Of a DNA stretch of 64,000 bases, positions 7,480 to 16,089 are shown in pieces. The notes under the pieces were generated by a model. That model saw only the letters and a program-made list of their open reading frames with translations, was not told where the DNA came from and did not search any database. The DNA comes from CAUZJF01 sp965248605. Its GTDB lineage: Bacteria; Chloroflexota; Dehalococcoidia; Lucifugimonadales; CAUZJF01. Made by a program: the position numbers and the translations under genes. Every line of letters starts with the position of its first letter. Position 1 is the stretch's first letter. The stretch lies in the NCBI GenBank assembly GCA_965248605.1, contig CBDFJV010000007.1:558001-622000 (forward strand), in the 5' to 3' direction.

Positions 7480-8689
7480 AGAAGCTCCAGCGGGGGACGG
7501 AGGACTCCTAGGCCAAGATGTATCGCAGCTGCCGGCAATCCAGGCAGTCGAAATGGTCACCCTCCAGGCGGTCAAACGACGGGCGTCGGACGTCCATCTC
7601 GTCCCCACATCGGATTCCAGTAGCGTCCTGTTCCGGCTCGACGGCGCTCTTCAGCAGGTGGTCTCGGTTCCGTTGAGGCTGCACGAATCGATGCTCGCCA
7701 GGATTAAAGTACTCGCCGACATGGACATCTCGGAGTCGCGGCGGCCCCAGGATGGGAGCTTCAGCCTACAGTTCGGCGAGAAGAACGTCGACTTTAGGGT
7801 GGCGACCATCGGCATTGCGTGGGGAGAGATGATGACCGTCAGGATCCTCGACCGCTCGGGCGGGGTCCTGCGGCTCGAGGACGTCGGCTTCGATGATATG
7901 CCGCTGCGCACGTGGCGGCAGCTACTTTCCCTGCCCTTCGGCATGCTTCTGGTCTCAGGTCCCACCGGCTCAGGCAAGACCACGACTCTATACGGGTCCG
8001 TGGTAGAGCTGGTCCAAGCCCGCCTGAACATCATGACGGTGGAGGACCCCGTTGAATACCGTATGGAGGACCTGCACCAGATCGAGGTGAACCGTGCCGC
8101 CGGTATCGACTTCCCAACCGGGCTGAAATCGATCATGCGTATGGACCCGGACGTGATTCTGGTAGGCGAGATCAGAGACGAGGAAACGGCGAAAACCGCC
8201 ATCGATGCGTCGCTCACGGGTCATCTGGTGCTGGGGTCCATACACAGCAACGACGCCGCATCCTCGTTCGTGCGACTCCTCGACATGGGGATCGAGCCCT
8301 ACATGGCCGCAACGGCCATCGCCGGGACGCTCGCTCAGCGCCTCGTGCGCAAGCTCTGCCCCCATTGCAAGGTGCAGGGGGAGGCCGGAGCGGCTGAAGC
8401 CATGGCATACGAGACCGAGATGCAGGAGCCGGCCCAGCAGTTCTTCACAGGACCGGGCTGCAACTTCTGCGGCTTTACCGGATTCATCGGTCGTATCGGC
8501 GTCTTCGAAGTGCTTTCAGTGACAGAGGGGATTCGAAAGCTCGTGGCGTCCGGCGCAAGTGGGCAAGAAATCCGCGCTCAGGCGCTAGAGGACGGCATGG
8601 ACCCGCTCAGACGAGCAGGCATGATCAAGGCGCAGCAGGGCATCACGACCATCAGCGAAGTAATGAGGAAGGTCTTCTTCATCGACTAG
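7385..8689 (+). CDS. pilB: PilB/GspE extension ATPase (3' part of split pilB)
   Basis: This is the hexameric ATPase that powers pilus or pseudopilus assembly at the inner membrane. Counting from TTG 7385, the 434-residue frame contains Walker A GPTGSGKT (residues 192-199), the Asp box, Walker B DPDVILVGEIRDEE (255-267), the His box LTGHLVLGSIHSND (277-290) and a zinc-binding tetracysteine (C325, C328, C359, C362). The first 40 residues are a proline-rich linker. In full-length PilB this would be joined to the MshEN domain encoded just upstream in another frame. ATG 7397 is an alternative start if the gene is truly split. Confidence 0.9.
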   Translation: MTGPMRPELPVRPQAPPSQETAPQAGLAVAPKEAPAGDGGLLGQDVSQLPAIQAVEMVTLQAVKRRASDVHLVPTSDSSSVLFRLDGALQQVVSVPLRLHESMLARIKVLADMDISESRRPQDGSFSLQFGEKNVDFRVATIGIAWGEMMTVRILDRSGGVLRLEDVGFDDMPLRTWRQLLSLPFGMLLVSGPTGSGKTTTLYGSVVELVQARLNIMTVEDPVEYRMEDLHQIEVNRAAGIDFPTGLKSIMRMDPDVILVGEIRDEETAKTAIDASLTGHLVLGSIHSNDAASSFVRLLDMGIEPYMAATAIAGTLAQRLVRKLCPHCKVQGEAGAAEAMAYETEMQEPAQQFFTGPGCNFCGFTGFIGRIGVFEVLSVTEGIRKLVASGASGQEIRAQALEDGMDPLRRAGMIKAQQGITTISEVMRKVFFID

Positions 8690-8751
8690 TGGAGAAGGAC
8701 AAAGCTCCCGCGAACACCTAGGCCGAGCTAGCCTGCGCGGTATAATGTCCC

Positions 8752-9960
8752 ATGGCCATCAAATACGAGGCGTATACGAGGCTCGGCGAGAAGGTCCAGG
8801 GGGTCCTCGAAACCGACTCCGAAGAGGATGCGTACGGCATCCTGGAGAAAGACGAGCTAATCCCCTACCGGCTGCGTCCCGTGCGAACGCGGCGCAGCCT
8901 GGTGCAGTTGGTGCCGGGGTTATTCAAGCCCAAGCCCCAGGACGTAATAGACTTCACGCGCCAACTGGCAGCCCTCCTTAATTCAGGGATTCCGCTCCGT
9001 CGAGCGCTACTCGTCCAGCAAGAGCAGGCCGGTAGTCCCGGTCTAAAGGAGGCGCTCCGTCAGATCGTGCGCGATGTGGAGGCCGGCGAACGCTTCAACG
9101 CGGCCTTCTCGAAACATACCACCGTGTTCCCGGAGTTCTATCTACGGCTATTGACCGTCGGAGAGGCTAGTGGGGGCATTCCTCTAACCCTCCAGCAACT
9201 AACCGAGAACCTCCAGAGACGCAAGGAGGTCGGCGACAAGGTAAGGAAGGCGCTTGTTTACCCGGCGATTAGCCTGGCGGTAGCGTTCATTGCCGCCTTT
9301 GTATTGGTTACGTACGCTCTGCCATCGCTTACGGGACTGCTGAAGGAGTTCGGAGGTGAACTGCCGACACCGACCCTGATATTGATAAACACGTCCGACG
9401 CTCTACAGAATTACTCGGTCTACATCATCATTCCTGTGATCGTAGCCGCTCTACTGGCGTCGATCGCTACGCGGACCGAGCGAGGCAAGAGAATTCGCGA
9501 CCATATTCTCCTGGCCGTCCCGGTGGTCGGAAAGATCTTGCTCGGCAGCAATATGTTTTATCTGACAACCACTATCTCCACGCTCCTCAAGGGCGGAGTG
9601 CCCCCAATAGAGGCCATGAAGCTGGCAGAGCAAGGGGTCAGCAACTCCGTGATGCGAGACAGGCTTTCGAAGGTAACCGCCCGCGCCACCGAGGGAATGA
9701 AGCTTGGAGAGGCGTTCACGGAGCAAGGCGGGTTTCCGCCGATTCTCGGACAGGCTATCACGACAGGCGAGTTGAGGGGGGATATCTCGGACACGCTGGG
9801 CGGCCTGGCGGAGTACTACGAGGACGTGACCGACCGGGCAGTAGGCGGAGCGACAGAGCTGATCCAGCCGGCCGTCATATTGGTCGTCGCAGGTGTCGTA
9901 GGATTCGTGGCGGTGGCCGTCATTTCGGGCATCTACTCGACGCTGGGGAGTGTCGGTTGA
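8752..9960 (+). CDS. pilC: PilC/GspF inner-membrane platform protein
   Basis: The 402-residue protein anchors the pilus motor in the inner membrane and couples ATP hydrolysis to pilin addition. It has the duplicated T2SSF cytoplasmic domain (FTRQLAALLNSGIPLRRAL at about 67-86; FYLTTTISTLLKGGVPPIEAM in the second half). Three transmembrane segments lie around 172-195, 224-240 and 373-398. It follows pilB by 62 bp and overlaps the next gene by 4 bp. Confidence 0.95.
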   Translation: MAIKYEAYTRLGEKVQGVLETDSEEDAYGILEKDELIPYRLRPVRTRRSLVQLVPGLFKPKPQDVIDFTRQLAALLNSGIPLRRALLVQQEQAGSPGLKEALRQIVRDVEAGERFNAAFSKHTTVFPEFYLRLLTVGEASGGIPLTLQQLTENLQRRKEVGDKVRKALVYPAISLAVAFIAAFVLVTYALPSLTGLLKEFGGELPTPTLILINTSDALQNYSVYIIIPVIVAALLASIATRTERGKRIRDHILLAVPVVGKILLGSNMFYLTTTISTLLKGGVPPIEAMKLAEQGVSNSVMRDRLSKVTARATEGMKLGEAFTEQGGFPPILGQAITTGELRGDISDTLGGLAEYYEDVTDRAVGGATELIQPAVILVVAGVVGFVAVAVISGIYSTLGSVG

Positions 9961-10577
9961 ACTCATTTCTCCGACGTGGGCCGGCGCTGGCCGGAGCCTC
10001 CGAAGCTGGCGATCTGGCGTGGCGCCGGGTACCGAAGGTCAATCTTCTAACTCGCGAGAGCCAGCGGCTCGGCCCCACGACAATCGGCCTGCTGATCGTG
10101 TTGGTCGTGGTGGGAGCGGCCGCCCTCTACTTGTATCAAAGCCAGTCCGCGGCCACCGAGAAAGCGCTCGAAGCCTCCCAGGCTCTCGACCAGGTGGAGG
10201 CCTTGAAAGCCGTCGAAGAGGCCGCCATCTCCGACGCCCAGGAAAGCATAAGCGGCTTGGACCAACAGATAAGTGGCCTGGGCACACAGGGGAACAAGAC
10301 CGCTCAGGCGTATGACGAGCTGGCACGCACCAGGACCGACTGGAGCTATGCGATCGACGCTCTCTTGCGAGCGGATGGGCCCGACTTGAAGTTCAGGAAG
10401 GTGACGGCCGCCGGCGAAGGCAAGATGAAAGCGCTTGGCACGGCGACCGGCGTCTCCGCGTTCGGCAAGCTACAAGAACATATTGCGCAGGTAGAAGACG
10501 TACTCATCCTCGAGAGGCTTCACTGGGAGCCGGGCGACTCGAACCTGGCCTTCACGGCAGACCTGGAGGTCAAGTAG
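9957..10577 (+). CDS. PilN-like pilus alignment-complex protein
   Basis: The 206-residue product has a short cytoplasmic N-terminus with VNLLTRE, a transmembrane segment (about residues 43-61), a coiled-coil region and a C-terminal alpha/beta domain. This is the architecture of PilN. In PilN the N-terminal INLLP-type motif docks into PilM; here the motif is only partly conserved and no pilM is visible in the window. The TTG start overlaps the pilC stop (TTGA), so translation is probably coupled. Assignment rests on position and topology, with weak direct sequence support. Confidence 0.7.
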   Translation: MNSFLRRGPALAGASEAGDLAWRRVPKVNLLTRESQRLGPTTIGLLIVLVVVGAAALYLYQSQSAATEKALEASQALDQVEALKAVEEAAISDAQESISGLDQQISGLGTQGNKTAQAYDELARTRTDWSYAIDALLRADGPDLKFRKVTAAGEGKMKALGTATGVSAFGKLQEHIAQVEDVLILERLHWEPGDSNLAFTADLEVK

Positions 10578-10580
10578 ACC

Positions 10581-11159
10581 GTGACGGAACGAGCCAGACA
10601 GCTAATGAGGATCGAGACGGCGCTGGCGGCAGTAGTCGTGGTCGCCGCGATTGCAATGGTGAACTTCTACATGTCGGGGGCAGAGGCTCAGGACGAGCGG
10701 GCCGCCTTTGAGAGCCAGATAGTCCTCGCGGACGATGACCTCGTGGCTCTGGCAGAGGAACGAGCCGGGCAAGAAGCAAAGCTGGAGAGTAAGTCCGAAG
10801 AGTTGGCGGCCGTGCAGGAGAGGCAGGCCGAACAGGATATAGAACAGAGCTTTGTCACCCGCGTCGAAGCGCAGAACATCAGCACGCAGCTGATCGGCCT
10901 AGCGTCGACGAATGAGATAGCGATCGAGAGCTTCGAAACGTCGCAGGCCGATGCGACAGTGGCCGGTGACGATTACCCGGCTGTCAGCTACTCCCTGGTC
11001 GCGACGGGCGCGGTGGGCGAGCTCATCGGTATGCTAGACGTCATCGGGGCAGCTCCCACCGCCAGAGTCGACAAGCTCGAGTTCTCGCGCAGCTCCAGCG
11101 ACGAGACACTGTGGGTTATGTCCCTCGACCTAGTCGTGGTCTACTCTGAGTCCGGCTAG
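10581..11159 (+). CDS. PilO-like pilus alignment-complex protein
   Basis: The 192-residue product starts at GTG 10581, 3 bp after the PilN-like gene. It has one N-terminal transmembrane segment (about 12-32), a long coiled coil (about 35-95, for example LAEERAGQEAKLESKSEELAAVQERQ) and a small C-terminal domain predicted as ferredoxin-like. This is the PilO layout, and the pilN-pilO order matches type IV pilus operons. Sequence identity to characterised PilO is not obvious by eye, so context carries most of the weight. Confidence 0.7.
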   Translation: MTERARQLMRIETALAAVVVVAAIAMVNFYMSGAEAQDERAAFESQIVLADDDLVALAEERAGQEAKLESKSEELAAVQERQAEQDIEQSFVTRVEAQNISTQLIGLASTNEIAIESFETSQADATVAGDDYPAVSYSLVATGAVGELIGMLDVIGAAPTARVDKLEFSRSSSDETLWVMSLDLVVVYSESG

Positions 11160-11195
11160 AGTCCTCGAACCGACCTACCGCTGTAGGTATGTTGG

Positions 11196-12053
11196 ATGTC
11201 GCCGGGACACGGCGTCTGGAAAACGCTCCCCATTGAACGGACGGCGACGTTGCTAGCCCCATTCGTATTCGCCATAGGGGCGTCTATCGGAAGCTTCCTC
11301 AACGTCGTCGCGGACCGGCTACCGCAGGGCATGTCGTTGGTCAGCCCACGTTCCCGCTGTGATACCTGTCAACGGCAGCTGTCGAATATCGAGAACATAC
11401 CCGTGTTCAGCTACCTGTGGCTGAGAGGTCGATGCAGAGTTTGCGGAGCGGTGATCCCGTTTCGCGTGTTCGCGGTAGAGGTGCTTACGGGAGTTCTCTT
11501 CACCGCCGTCTACCTCAGGTTCGGGTACGGAGTTCAATTCGTGGTTCTTGGCGCGGCGGTTTCGTTGCTGGTCGTCATAGCCGTCATCGACTTTGAGCAC
11601 GGCTTGATCCTGAACCGAGTCGTATTTCCGAGCCTTTTGGTTCTATTGCTGCTGGCACCGTTCTGGCCGCAGTTTGACGTACCCCGCGCGTTTCTGGGCG
11701 ACTCCGGAATGATCGGTTCGATGTCAAACTCCGTCGTCGCCGGGGCGGGGGCGTTCGCGGTCTTTCTGGGAATCGCTATGGCCTACCCCCAGGGCATGGG
11801 AGGAGGCGACGTCAAGCTTGCGGGCTTGCTCGGGCTGCTCGTTGGTCTTCCGGGTGTCCTATTCGTACTGTGGGGGGCCGCCGTTAGCGGCGGCCTCGTC
11901 GCGATCGTTCTTCTGGCCACTGGCAAGAAGGGCAGGAAGGACGCCATCCCGTTCGGCCCCTTCCTGTCGCTTGCGGGAATAGCCGTGCTGCTAGGCGGAA
12001 CGGACATGATATCGGGCTACGATCGCCTGGTGTCTGGGATCGGCGGCCCATGA
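11196..12053 (+). CDS. pilD: Prepilin peptidase / N-methyltransferase
   Basis: The 285-residue polytopic enzyme cleaves prepilin leader peptides and methylates the new N-terminus. The N-terminal methyltransferase part has SFLNVVADRLP and a zinc tetracysteine (C55, C58, C80, C83). The aspartyl protease residues are Asp132 in IDFEHGLILN and Asp205 in MGGGDVKLAG. About seven to eight hydrophobic segments are present. The gene overlaps the histidine kinase by 4 bp. No prepilin substrate gene is visible in the window. Confidence 0.93.
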   Translation: MSPGHGVWKTLPIERTATLLAPFVFAIGASIGSFLNVVADRLPQGMSLVSPRSRCDTCQRQLSNIENIPVFSYLWLRGRCRVCGAVIPFRVFAVEVLTGVLFTAVYLRFGYGVQFVVLGAAVSLLVVIAVIDFEHGLILNRVVFPSLLVLLLLAPFWPQFDVPRAFLGDSGMIGSMSNSVVAGAGAFAVFLGIAMAYPQGMGGGDVKLAGLLGLLVGLPGVLFVLWGAAVSGGLVAIVLLATGKKGRKDAIPFGPFLSLAGIAVLLGGTDMISGYDRLVSGIGGP

Positions 12054-13324
12054 CTGAGCGGACAGCGAAGAACCCGTTCCAGGCAGTTGCCACCGGGCTC
12101 GGTCGGCTGACAAGCGTCCGGCTGGGCTTCGGATCGCCAGTCTTGCCTCGGGCCAGCGAAGGCGACGTTCAGCCGATCGAGAGCTATGTCAGCGCCGTAT
12201 TCCAGGTACTCGCAGTTTTCAGATTCTTCTCGTTCGCCATGGGTGCTGGCCTGGCGTTCACTCTGAATCTCGGGGACGATCCACCAATCCTACGCGGACT
12301 TCTGATCGGAGCCGTTGGCCTGTACAGCATGGCCAGGGTGCTGTGGCGCTTCAACCCGGCCTCACACGGTACCCTCGTGAATGTCGTTATGCTGGTCAGC
12401 GACGTTCTGCTAAGCGTGACGCTTGTGCTGTCCACCGAGGGGCTGGATAGCGCCTTTCTCATCTTCTCTCTAGCGCCGATTCTTACCGCGAGCCTGCTCA
12501 TGAACGTTCGAAGCGCGGTCACCGTCGCTTCGGTTTCAGGCCTGTCGATCTCCGGCGCCTACGTTGCTGCGGGCCTCGGCGTCGGCAGCTTTCCCTGGAT
12601 ACTGGAAGGGAACTACCTCGCGTTCTCGTTGATGTATGTTGCGGTCTGCCTACTGATCGCCTACTTGCCATTCCTTGCCAACCTGAACTGGCAACGCAGG
12701 GTCAGAGCCGAATCCGTCGCATCGGAGCGGGAAAGGCTCCGTCGCGAGGTCCACGACAACGTTGCACAGACCCTTGCGTTCCTATCGCTGAAGGTCAAGC
12801 GCGCGGAAGAAAAAGCTTCGCCCGCCGGAAGCCTCACGTCAAAAGACGTCGTCGAGATCGGGAGCATGGTCGAACGGGCGTACCTGGCGGTGAGGGACTA
12901 CCTCGACGGCACCTACGATGCAGACGTCGGAGAGCCTCTCAGGACTCGGCTCGCCCTGGCAGCCGGACAGTGGAGCAGGGATACAGGGTTCCCGGTTCAA
13001 ATGAGCCTCGCCGAGACCGAGCACGTGCTACCGGATCGGACCAACGTTCAGTTACTCCAGATCACCCGTGAAGCCCTTGCCAACGTGGCAAAGCACTCGA
13101 CGGCGTCGCAGGTATGGGTCGAGCTGGGCCAGAGGCCCGACGGCGTAGCCATAAGCGTCAGGGACGACGGCCAGGGGTTTTCCGAGTCCCAGCCTCGCGG
13201 GCATGGACTGGATATAATGCGGGAAAGGGCGGCACTACTGGGCGCAACGCTGACGATCAGCAGCGCTCCGGGCGAGGGCACCGAGGTTGTCGTCGTGTGC
13301 CCGGTGTCGAAGGAGGCTGGCTGA
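12050..13324 (+). CDS. NarL-type membrane sensor histidine kinase
   Basis: The 424-residue kinase has six hydrophobic segments in residues 45-210 and no large extracytoplasmic domain, then a HisKA_3 dimerisation domain with the phospho-acceptor His235 (RLRREVHDNVAQTL). The C-terminal HATPase has an N-box TREALANVAKHS, G1 DDGQGF and G2 GHGLDIMRERA. It phosphorylates the response regulator encoded next, whose ATG overlaps its stop. The 4-bp overlap with pilD puts the pair in the pilus operon, suggesting it controls or senses pilus-related functions. Confidence 0.92.
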   Translation: MTERTAKNPFQAVATGLGRLTSVRLGFGSPVLPRASEGDVQPIESYVSAVFQVLAVFRFFSFAMGAGLAFTLNLGDDPPILRGLLIGAVGLYSMARVLWRFNPASHGTLVNVVMLVSDVLLSVTLVLSTEGLDSAFLIFSLAPILTASLLMNVRSAVTVASVSGLSISGAYVAAGLGVGSFPWILEGNYLAFSLMYVAVCLLIAYLPFLANLNWQRRVRAESVASERERLRREVHDNVAQTLAFLSLKVKRAEEKASPAGSLTSKDVVEIGSMVERAYLAVRDYLDGTYDADVGEPLRTRLALAAGQWSRDTGFPVQMSLAETEHVLPDRTNVQLLQITREALANVAKHSTASQVWVELGQRPDGVAISVRDDGQGFSESQPRGHGLDIMRERAALLGATLTISSAPGEGTEVVVVCPVSKEAG

Positions 13325-14022
13325 TGAGCAAAGTGAGGGTCCTGCTCGTCGACGACCACGACCTTTTTCGGCGAGGCCTGGCGGAAGTTCTAGAGGAAGA
13401 GCCCGACGTAGAGATCGTCGGGCAGGCCCGCGATGGCCGCGAAGCGGTCGCCAGGGCGGCGGAGTCGTCGCCCGACGTCGTTTTCATGGACCTGAACATG
13501 CCCGGCCAGAGAGGCATCGAGGCCACCGCGTACATAACGCAGCAGTGGCCGTCGATCAAAGTTCTCGTGCTCACAGTGTCCGAAGAGCCGGCCGATCTGA
13601 TGCAGGCGCTCAGTGTCGGCGCGCTGGGCTACGTTCTCAAGACGGCCAGCCCGCGAGAGATCGTCGAAGCTATGCGCGTAGTACACCAGGGTTCGGTGTT
13701 GATTTCTCCATCGATGGCCCCGAGGTTCCTCTCGGACCTGTCACAACCGGCCGACGCAGCCGGCGGGCCGAAATCAGGCTCGATATCCGACGCCAGGGAA
13801 AGCCAGCTCACGCTGAGGGAGCAGGAGATCCTTCAACAGGTCTCTCGTGGCCTGTCGAACGCGGAAATCGCCAACGTCTTGACGGTATCCGAGAATACCG
13901 TCAAAACTCACATCAAGAACATCCTCACCAAGCTCCAGACCAAGAACAGGAGCGAAGCCGTCGCTATGGCATCGCGCCTGGGTTTCCTCGACCATCATGG
14001 AGCGAGCGACACCGTTCCGTAG
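13324..14022 (+). CDS. NarL/FixJ-family response regulator
   Basis: The 232-residue regulator starts at ATG 13324, which overlaps the kinase stop (ATGA). The receiver domain has the acidic pocket VDDHD (10-13), phospho-acceptor Asp56 in FMDLNMPG and Lys106 in YVLKTAS. A linker of about 30 residues leads to a LuxR-type HTH: LTLREQEILQQVSRGLSNAEIANVLTVSENTVKTHIKNI. It is the cognate partner of the kinase upstream. A longer in-frame extension upstream is discarded because it overlaps the kinase domain. Confidence 0.95.
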   Translation: MSKVRVLLVDDHDLFRRGLAEVLEEEPDVEIVGQARDGREAVARAAESSPDVVFMDLNMPGQRGIEATAYITQQWPSIKVLVLTVSEEPADLMQALSVGALGYVLKTASPREIVEAMRVVHQGSVLISPSMAPRFLSDLSQPADAAGGPKSGSISDARESQLTLREQEILQQVSRGLSNAEIANVLTVSENTVKTHIKNILTKLQTKNRSEAVAMASRLGFLDHHGASDTVP

Positions 14023-14127
14023 CAATCCCCCATATCGGTTGCCACCGACGCCACCGAACATGAAAAGGGGCGGAGTCTTACCTCTTCTCCCGGCTCGAGG
14101 CTGTCTCAAAACAGAAGCGTCTGATCT

Positions 14128-14163
14128 CCTCTCCCTTGATGGGAGAGGATTAAGATGAGGGTG
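14128..14163. repeat. Dispersed palindromic repeat, short form
   Basis: CCTCTCCC and GGGAGAGG form an 8-bp stem around TTGAT, followed by ATTAAGATGAGGGTG. Related units occur at 37636-37675 and, as a longer form, at 14276, 15940 and 31949. Confidence 0.7.
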
Positions 14164-14275
14164 TCTTGGTTTGCGCACGGAAACCGTCGCTGTTACCGCC
14201 AGCACGCCGACTTCCGACGGCAGGCTTTCCTAACTCTCTTCCCGACTGGGCAGAAACAGGACTTTTGAGACAGCC

Positions 14276-14332
14276 TCGCTCTGGGAGAAGATTGTCGAAG
14301 ATCCCGAGCCTCTCGGGGAGATGAGGGCTCCT
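14276..14332. repeat. Dispersed palindromic repeat, long form (copy a)
   Basis: GGGAGAAGATTGTCGAAGAT leads into the perfect hairpin CCCGAG-CCT-CTCGGG and ends GGAGATGAGGGCTCC. The central 30 bases are shared exactly with 15961-15990 and closely with 31967-31996. Confidence 0.75.
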
Positions 14333-14449
14333 TCTGCTAGCTTCGTACACCCTATTTTCAGGGAAATACCTCCTCCCCCAGTCGGGGGCATCTGTGCTTC
14401 GGAGAGTCCACTCCACCGGTCTGCCCACTCAAACTCCTCGACCCACCAC

Positions 14450-14479
14450 TTGACATAATCAGAACTCATGTCCTATAAT
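14450..14479 (+). promoter_or_regulatory. Perfect-consensus promoter, unknown target
   Basis: TTGACA (14450-14455) and TATAAT (14474-14479) are both perfect and lie 18 bases apart. Transcription would begin at about 14486, only a few bases before the terminator stem at 14489. Its product would therefore be a transcript of about 35 nt unless termination is relieved. Confidence 0.8.
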
Positions 14480-14488
14480 CTCCTCGAG

Positions 14489-14519
14489 GGACAGACCCTG
14501 TGGGGGTCTGTCCTTTTGT
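14489..14519 (+). terminator. Intrinsic terminator directly downstream of a strong promoter
   Basis: GGACAGACCC (14489-14498) pairs perfectly with GGGTCTGTCC (14504-14513) around a 5-nt loop and is followed by TTTTGTT. The stem begins essentially at the predicted transcription start of the preceding promoter, which suggests attenuation or a very small RNA. Confidence 0.85.
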
Positions 14520-14555
14520 TTTTCTGGCCACCGACGCAACACAAGGAGAGCGACA

Positions 14556-14720
14556 ATGCACAAGACAACCCCCGAAATCGACTACCCGTACCCTGTACCC
14601 CGTGCCCTGCACGTGCCTACACCCTCCACCCCGCTCCCCCTACCTGTTGCATTTCCCCGCCCAGGTGTTGCAACGCTCAGATATGAATGCAACGGTTTGC
14701 GACGGTTTGCAACAGAGTAA
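14556..14720 (+). CDS. Possible 54-residue peptide, unknown
   Basis: ATG 14556 follows AAGGAGAG at a 5-base spacing, which is the main support. The peptide is proline-rich in the middle because the frame reads through a C-rich repeat tract, and it resembles no family. It lies just past the terminator at 14489-14519, so it could be a leader peptide, or the ribosome-binding site may be fortuitous. Confidence 0.25.
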   Translation: MHKTTPEIDYPYPVPRALHVPTPSTPLPLPVAFPRPGVATLRYECNGLRRFATE

Positions 14721-14935
14721 ATTTTCGGTTTTCGCACCCAGCACCACTCCCCAGGGAGGACTTGCATAAATGGAAAACGACCCGCAGTCGGAATCGGGGG
14801 GTTCGGGGATGTCCCCCGAATTCCTTATGAGGGCGGGTAAGCGGGGAACAAGGGATCCCGACGACTCAAGGAGATGCGCGTACCCAAGAAAGCGTTCATG
14901 TAAGATAAACTCGACACCGCCGGAGGGAGCACACC

Positions 14936-15933
14936 ATGCCGACCGAACGAGGAAAGAAACTAGTGGGCGCCGTTGGCGCTCTACGCACCTTTACCAACAC
15001 CGATTTCTCCATCAACCTCGAAAAGCAGCGCCGGCACCTCTCGTGGGTGATCGATCAGGGGCTGGTCGAGGGGAACGCCTGCATTCTCGTTGTCGCGGGT
15101 GGCAGCGAAGGCTACTTCATGAGTGACGCCGAGTGGGAGGCCCAGGTCGCGATGGCGGGCGAGACCGCGGCCGGACGCGTGCCGCTGGCCGCCGGTGTCT
15201 TCGAGCTGTCCGCCCGGGACGCCGCCAGAAAGGCGAAGTTCTGCCAGGACCACGGCGTGGAGTTCATCCAGGTCGCGCCGCCCCACTACATGGTCCCGAC
15301 CGACGACGAAGTCCTCTACCACTACCAGTTCATCAGCGACAGCGCAGATGTCGGCATCCTGATATACAGCACGCCGTGGGCCATGCCCGTCCCAGGATGG
15401 GAGTTCACGCCGCCCATCCTCGACAAGCTCGTCGAGCTGGAGAACATCGAGGGGCTCAAGTGGTCGTCCTTCGACTTCAATAACTACATGACTGTTGCCC
15501 GGCTGTTCGCCGACAGGCTCAACCTCATCGACAATCAAGGCAACGTCCTCTCCCTGGCGCCGAAGCTGGGGTTCAAAGGCTTCATCACTCCGATGGCCTC
15601 GTTGCGCCGAGACTGGTGCTCCACCTGTGGAAGCTCTGGCAGGAAAAGCGATACGACGAATATGACGACCTGATGCTCAAGCTCTACATCGATCCCTTCC
15701 TTGGCCTGGCGCAGCCCGAGCACATCACCTGGGCCAGCATGGGCGAAGGGCCAAATGCCCGCATGGGTATGGAGACGCTCGGGATGCACATGGGCCCCTC
15801 GTTCCCCGCACAGCTCCCGCTCTCCGACGACTCCTGGAGCCAGCGCGCGGAGGCCGTAAAGAAGAGCGGCCTGGACGAATGGGTAGACTGGAAAGACGAG
15901 TACGCCGAGGTAGACGAAGCCGCCGACGACTGA
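14936..15933 (+). pseudogene. DHDPS/NAL-family aldolase, broken by a -1 frameshift
   Basis: The product belongs to the dihydrodipicolinate synthase/N-acetylneuraminate lyase superfamily of Schiff-base TIM-barrel aldolases. Frame one runs from ATG 14936 and contains Tyr144 (ILIYSTPW) and the Schiff-base Lys175 (EGLKWSS). After GFKGFITPMAS, at about 15600, the family sequence continues in another frame as VAPRLVLHLWKLWQEKRYDEY and runs to 15933. One missing base (a G before GTTGCG) explains this. Repaired, the protein would be about 332 residues, normal for the family. The natural substrate cannot be told; the sequence is not a housekeeping DapA. A sequencing error is as likely as real inactivation. 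Confidence 0.85.
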
Positions 15934-15939
15934 CGCAAC

Positions 15940-16003
15940 CTCTTCCCCCTCTGGGGGAAGATTGTCGAAGATCCCGAGCCTCTCGGGGAGAAGGGGGTCT
16001 TCC
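15940..16003. repeat. Dispersed palindromic repeat, long form (copy b)
   Basis: A first hairpin CTTCCCCC/GGGGGAAG is followed by ATTGTCGAAGAT and the hairpin CCCGAG-CCT-CTCGGG, then GGAGAAGGGGG. It lies 7 bp after the aldolase stop and may also act as a 3' stabilising structure. Confidence 0.75.
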
Positions 16004-16089
16004 AGGCTGACGTTCCGAAGCTCCGTCGCAGCTGTATAGCATTTCCGTGCGTCGAGCTAACTACCGCTAGAAAAGCGCCCAACCTCCCC

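Larger units (their letters stand above)
14023..14935. other. Repeat-rich spacer between response regulator and aldolase genes
   Basis: This 913-bp spacer holds two dispersed palindromic repeats (14128-14163 and 14276-14332), a consensus promoter (14450-14479) directly followed by a terminator (14489-14519), and a small open frame with a good ribosome-binding site. A C-rich tract lies at 14582-14650 and a cluster of GTTGCA/TGCAAC motifs at 14652-14716. A second open frame from ATG 14770 has GGAGG ten bases upstream but runs into the aldolase gene in another frame and is probably not real beyond about 30 codons. Confidence 0.6.

Noticed and set aside
14770..15126. Open frame starting MENDPQSESGGSG before the aldolase gene
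   Set aside because: After about 30 codons it enters the conserved aldolase sequence in a different frame, so most of it is a shadow. Only the ribosome-binding site is suggestive.
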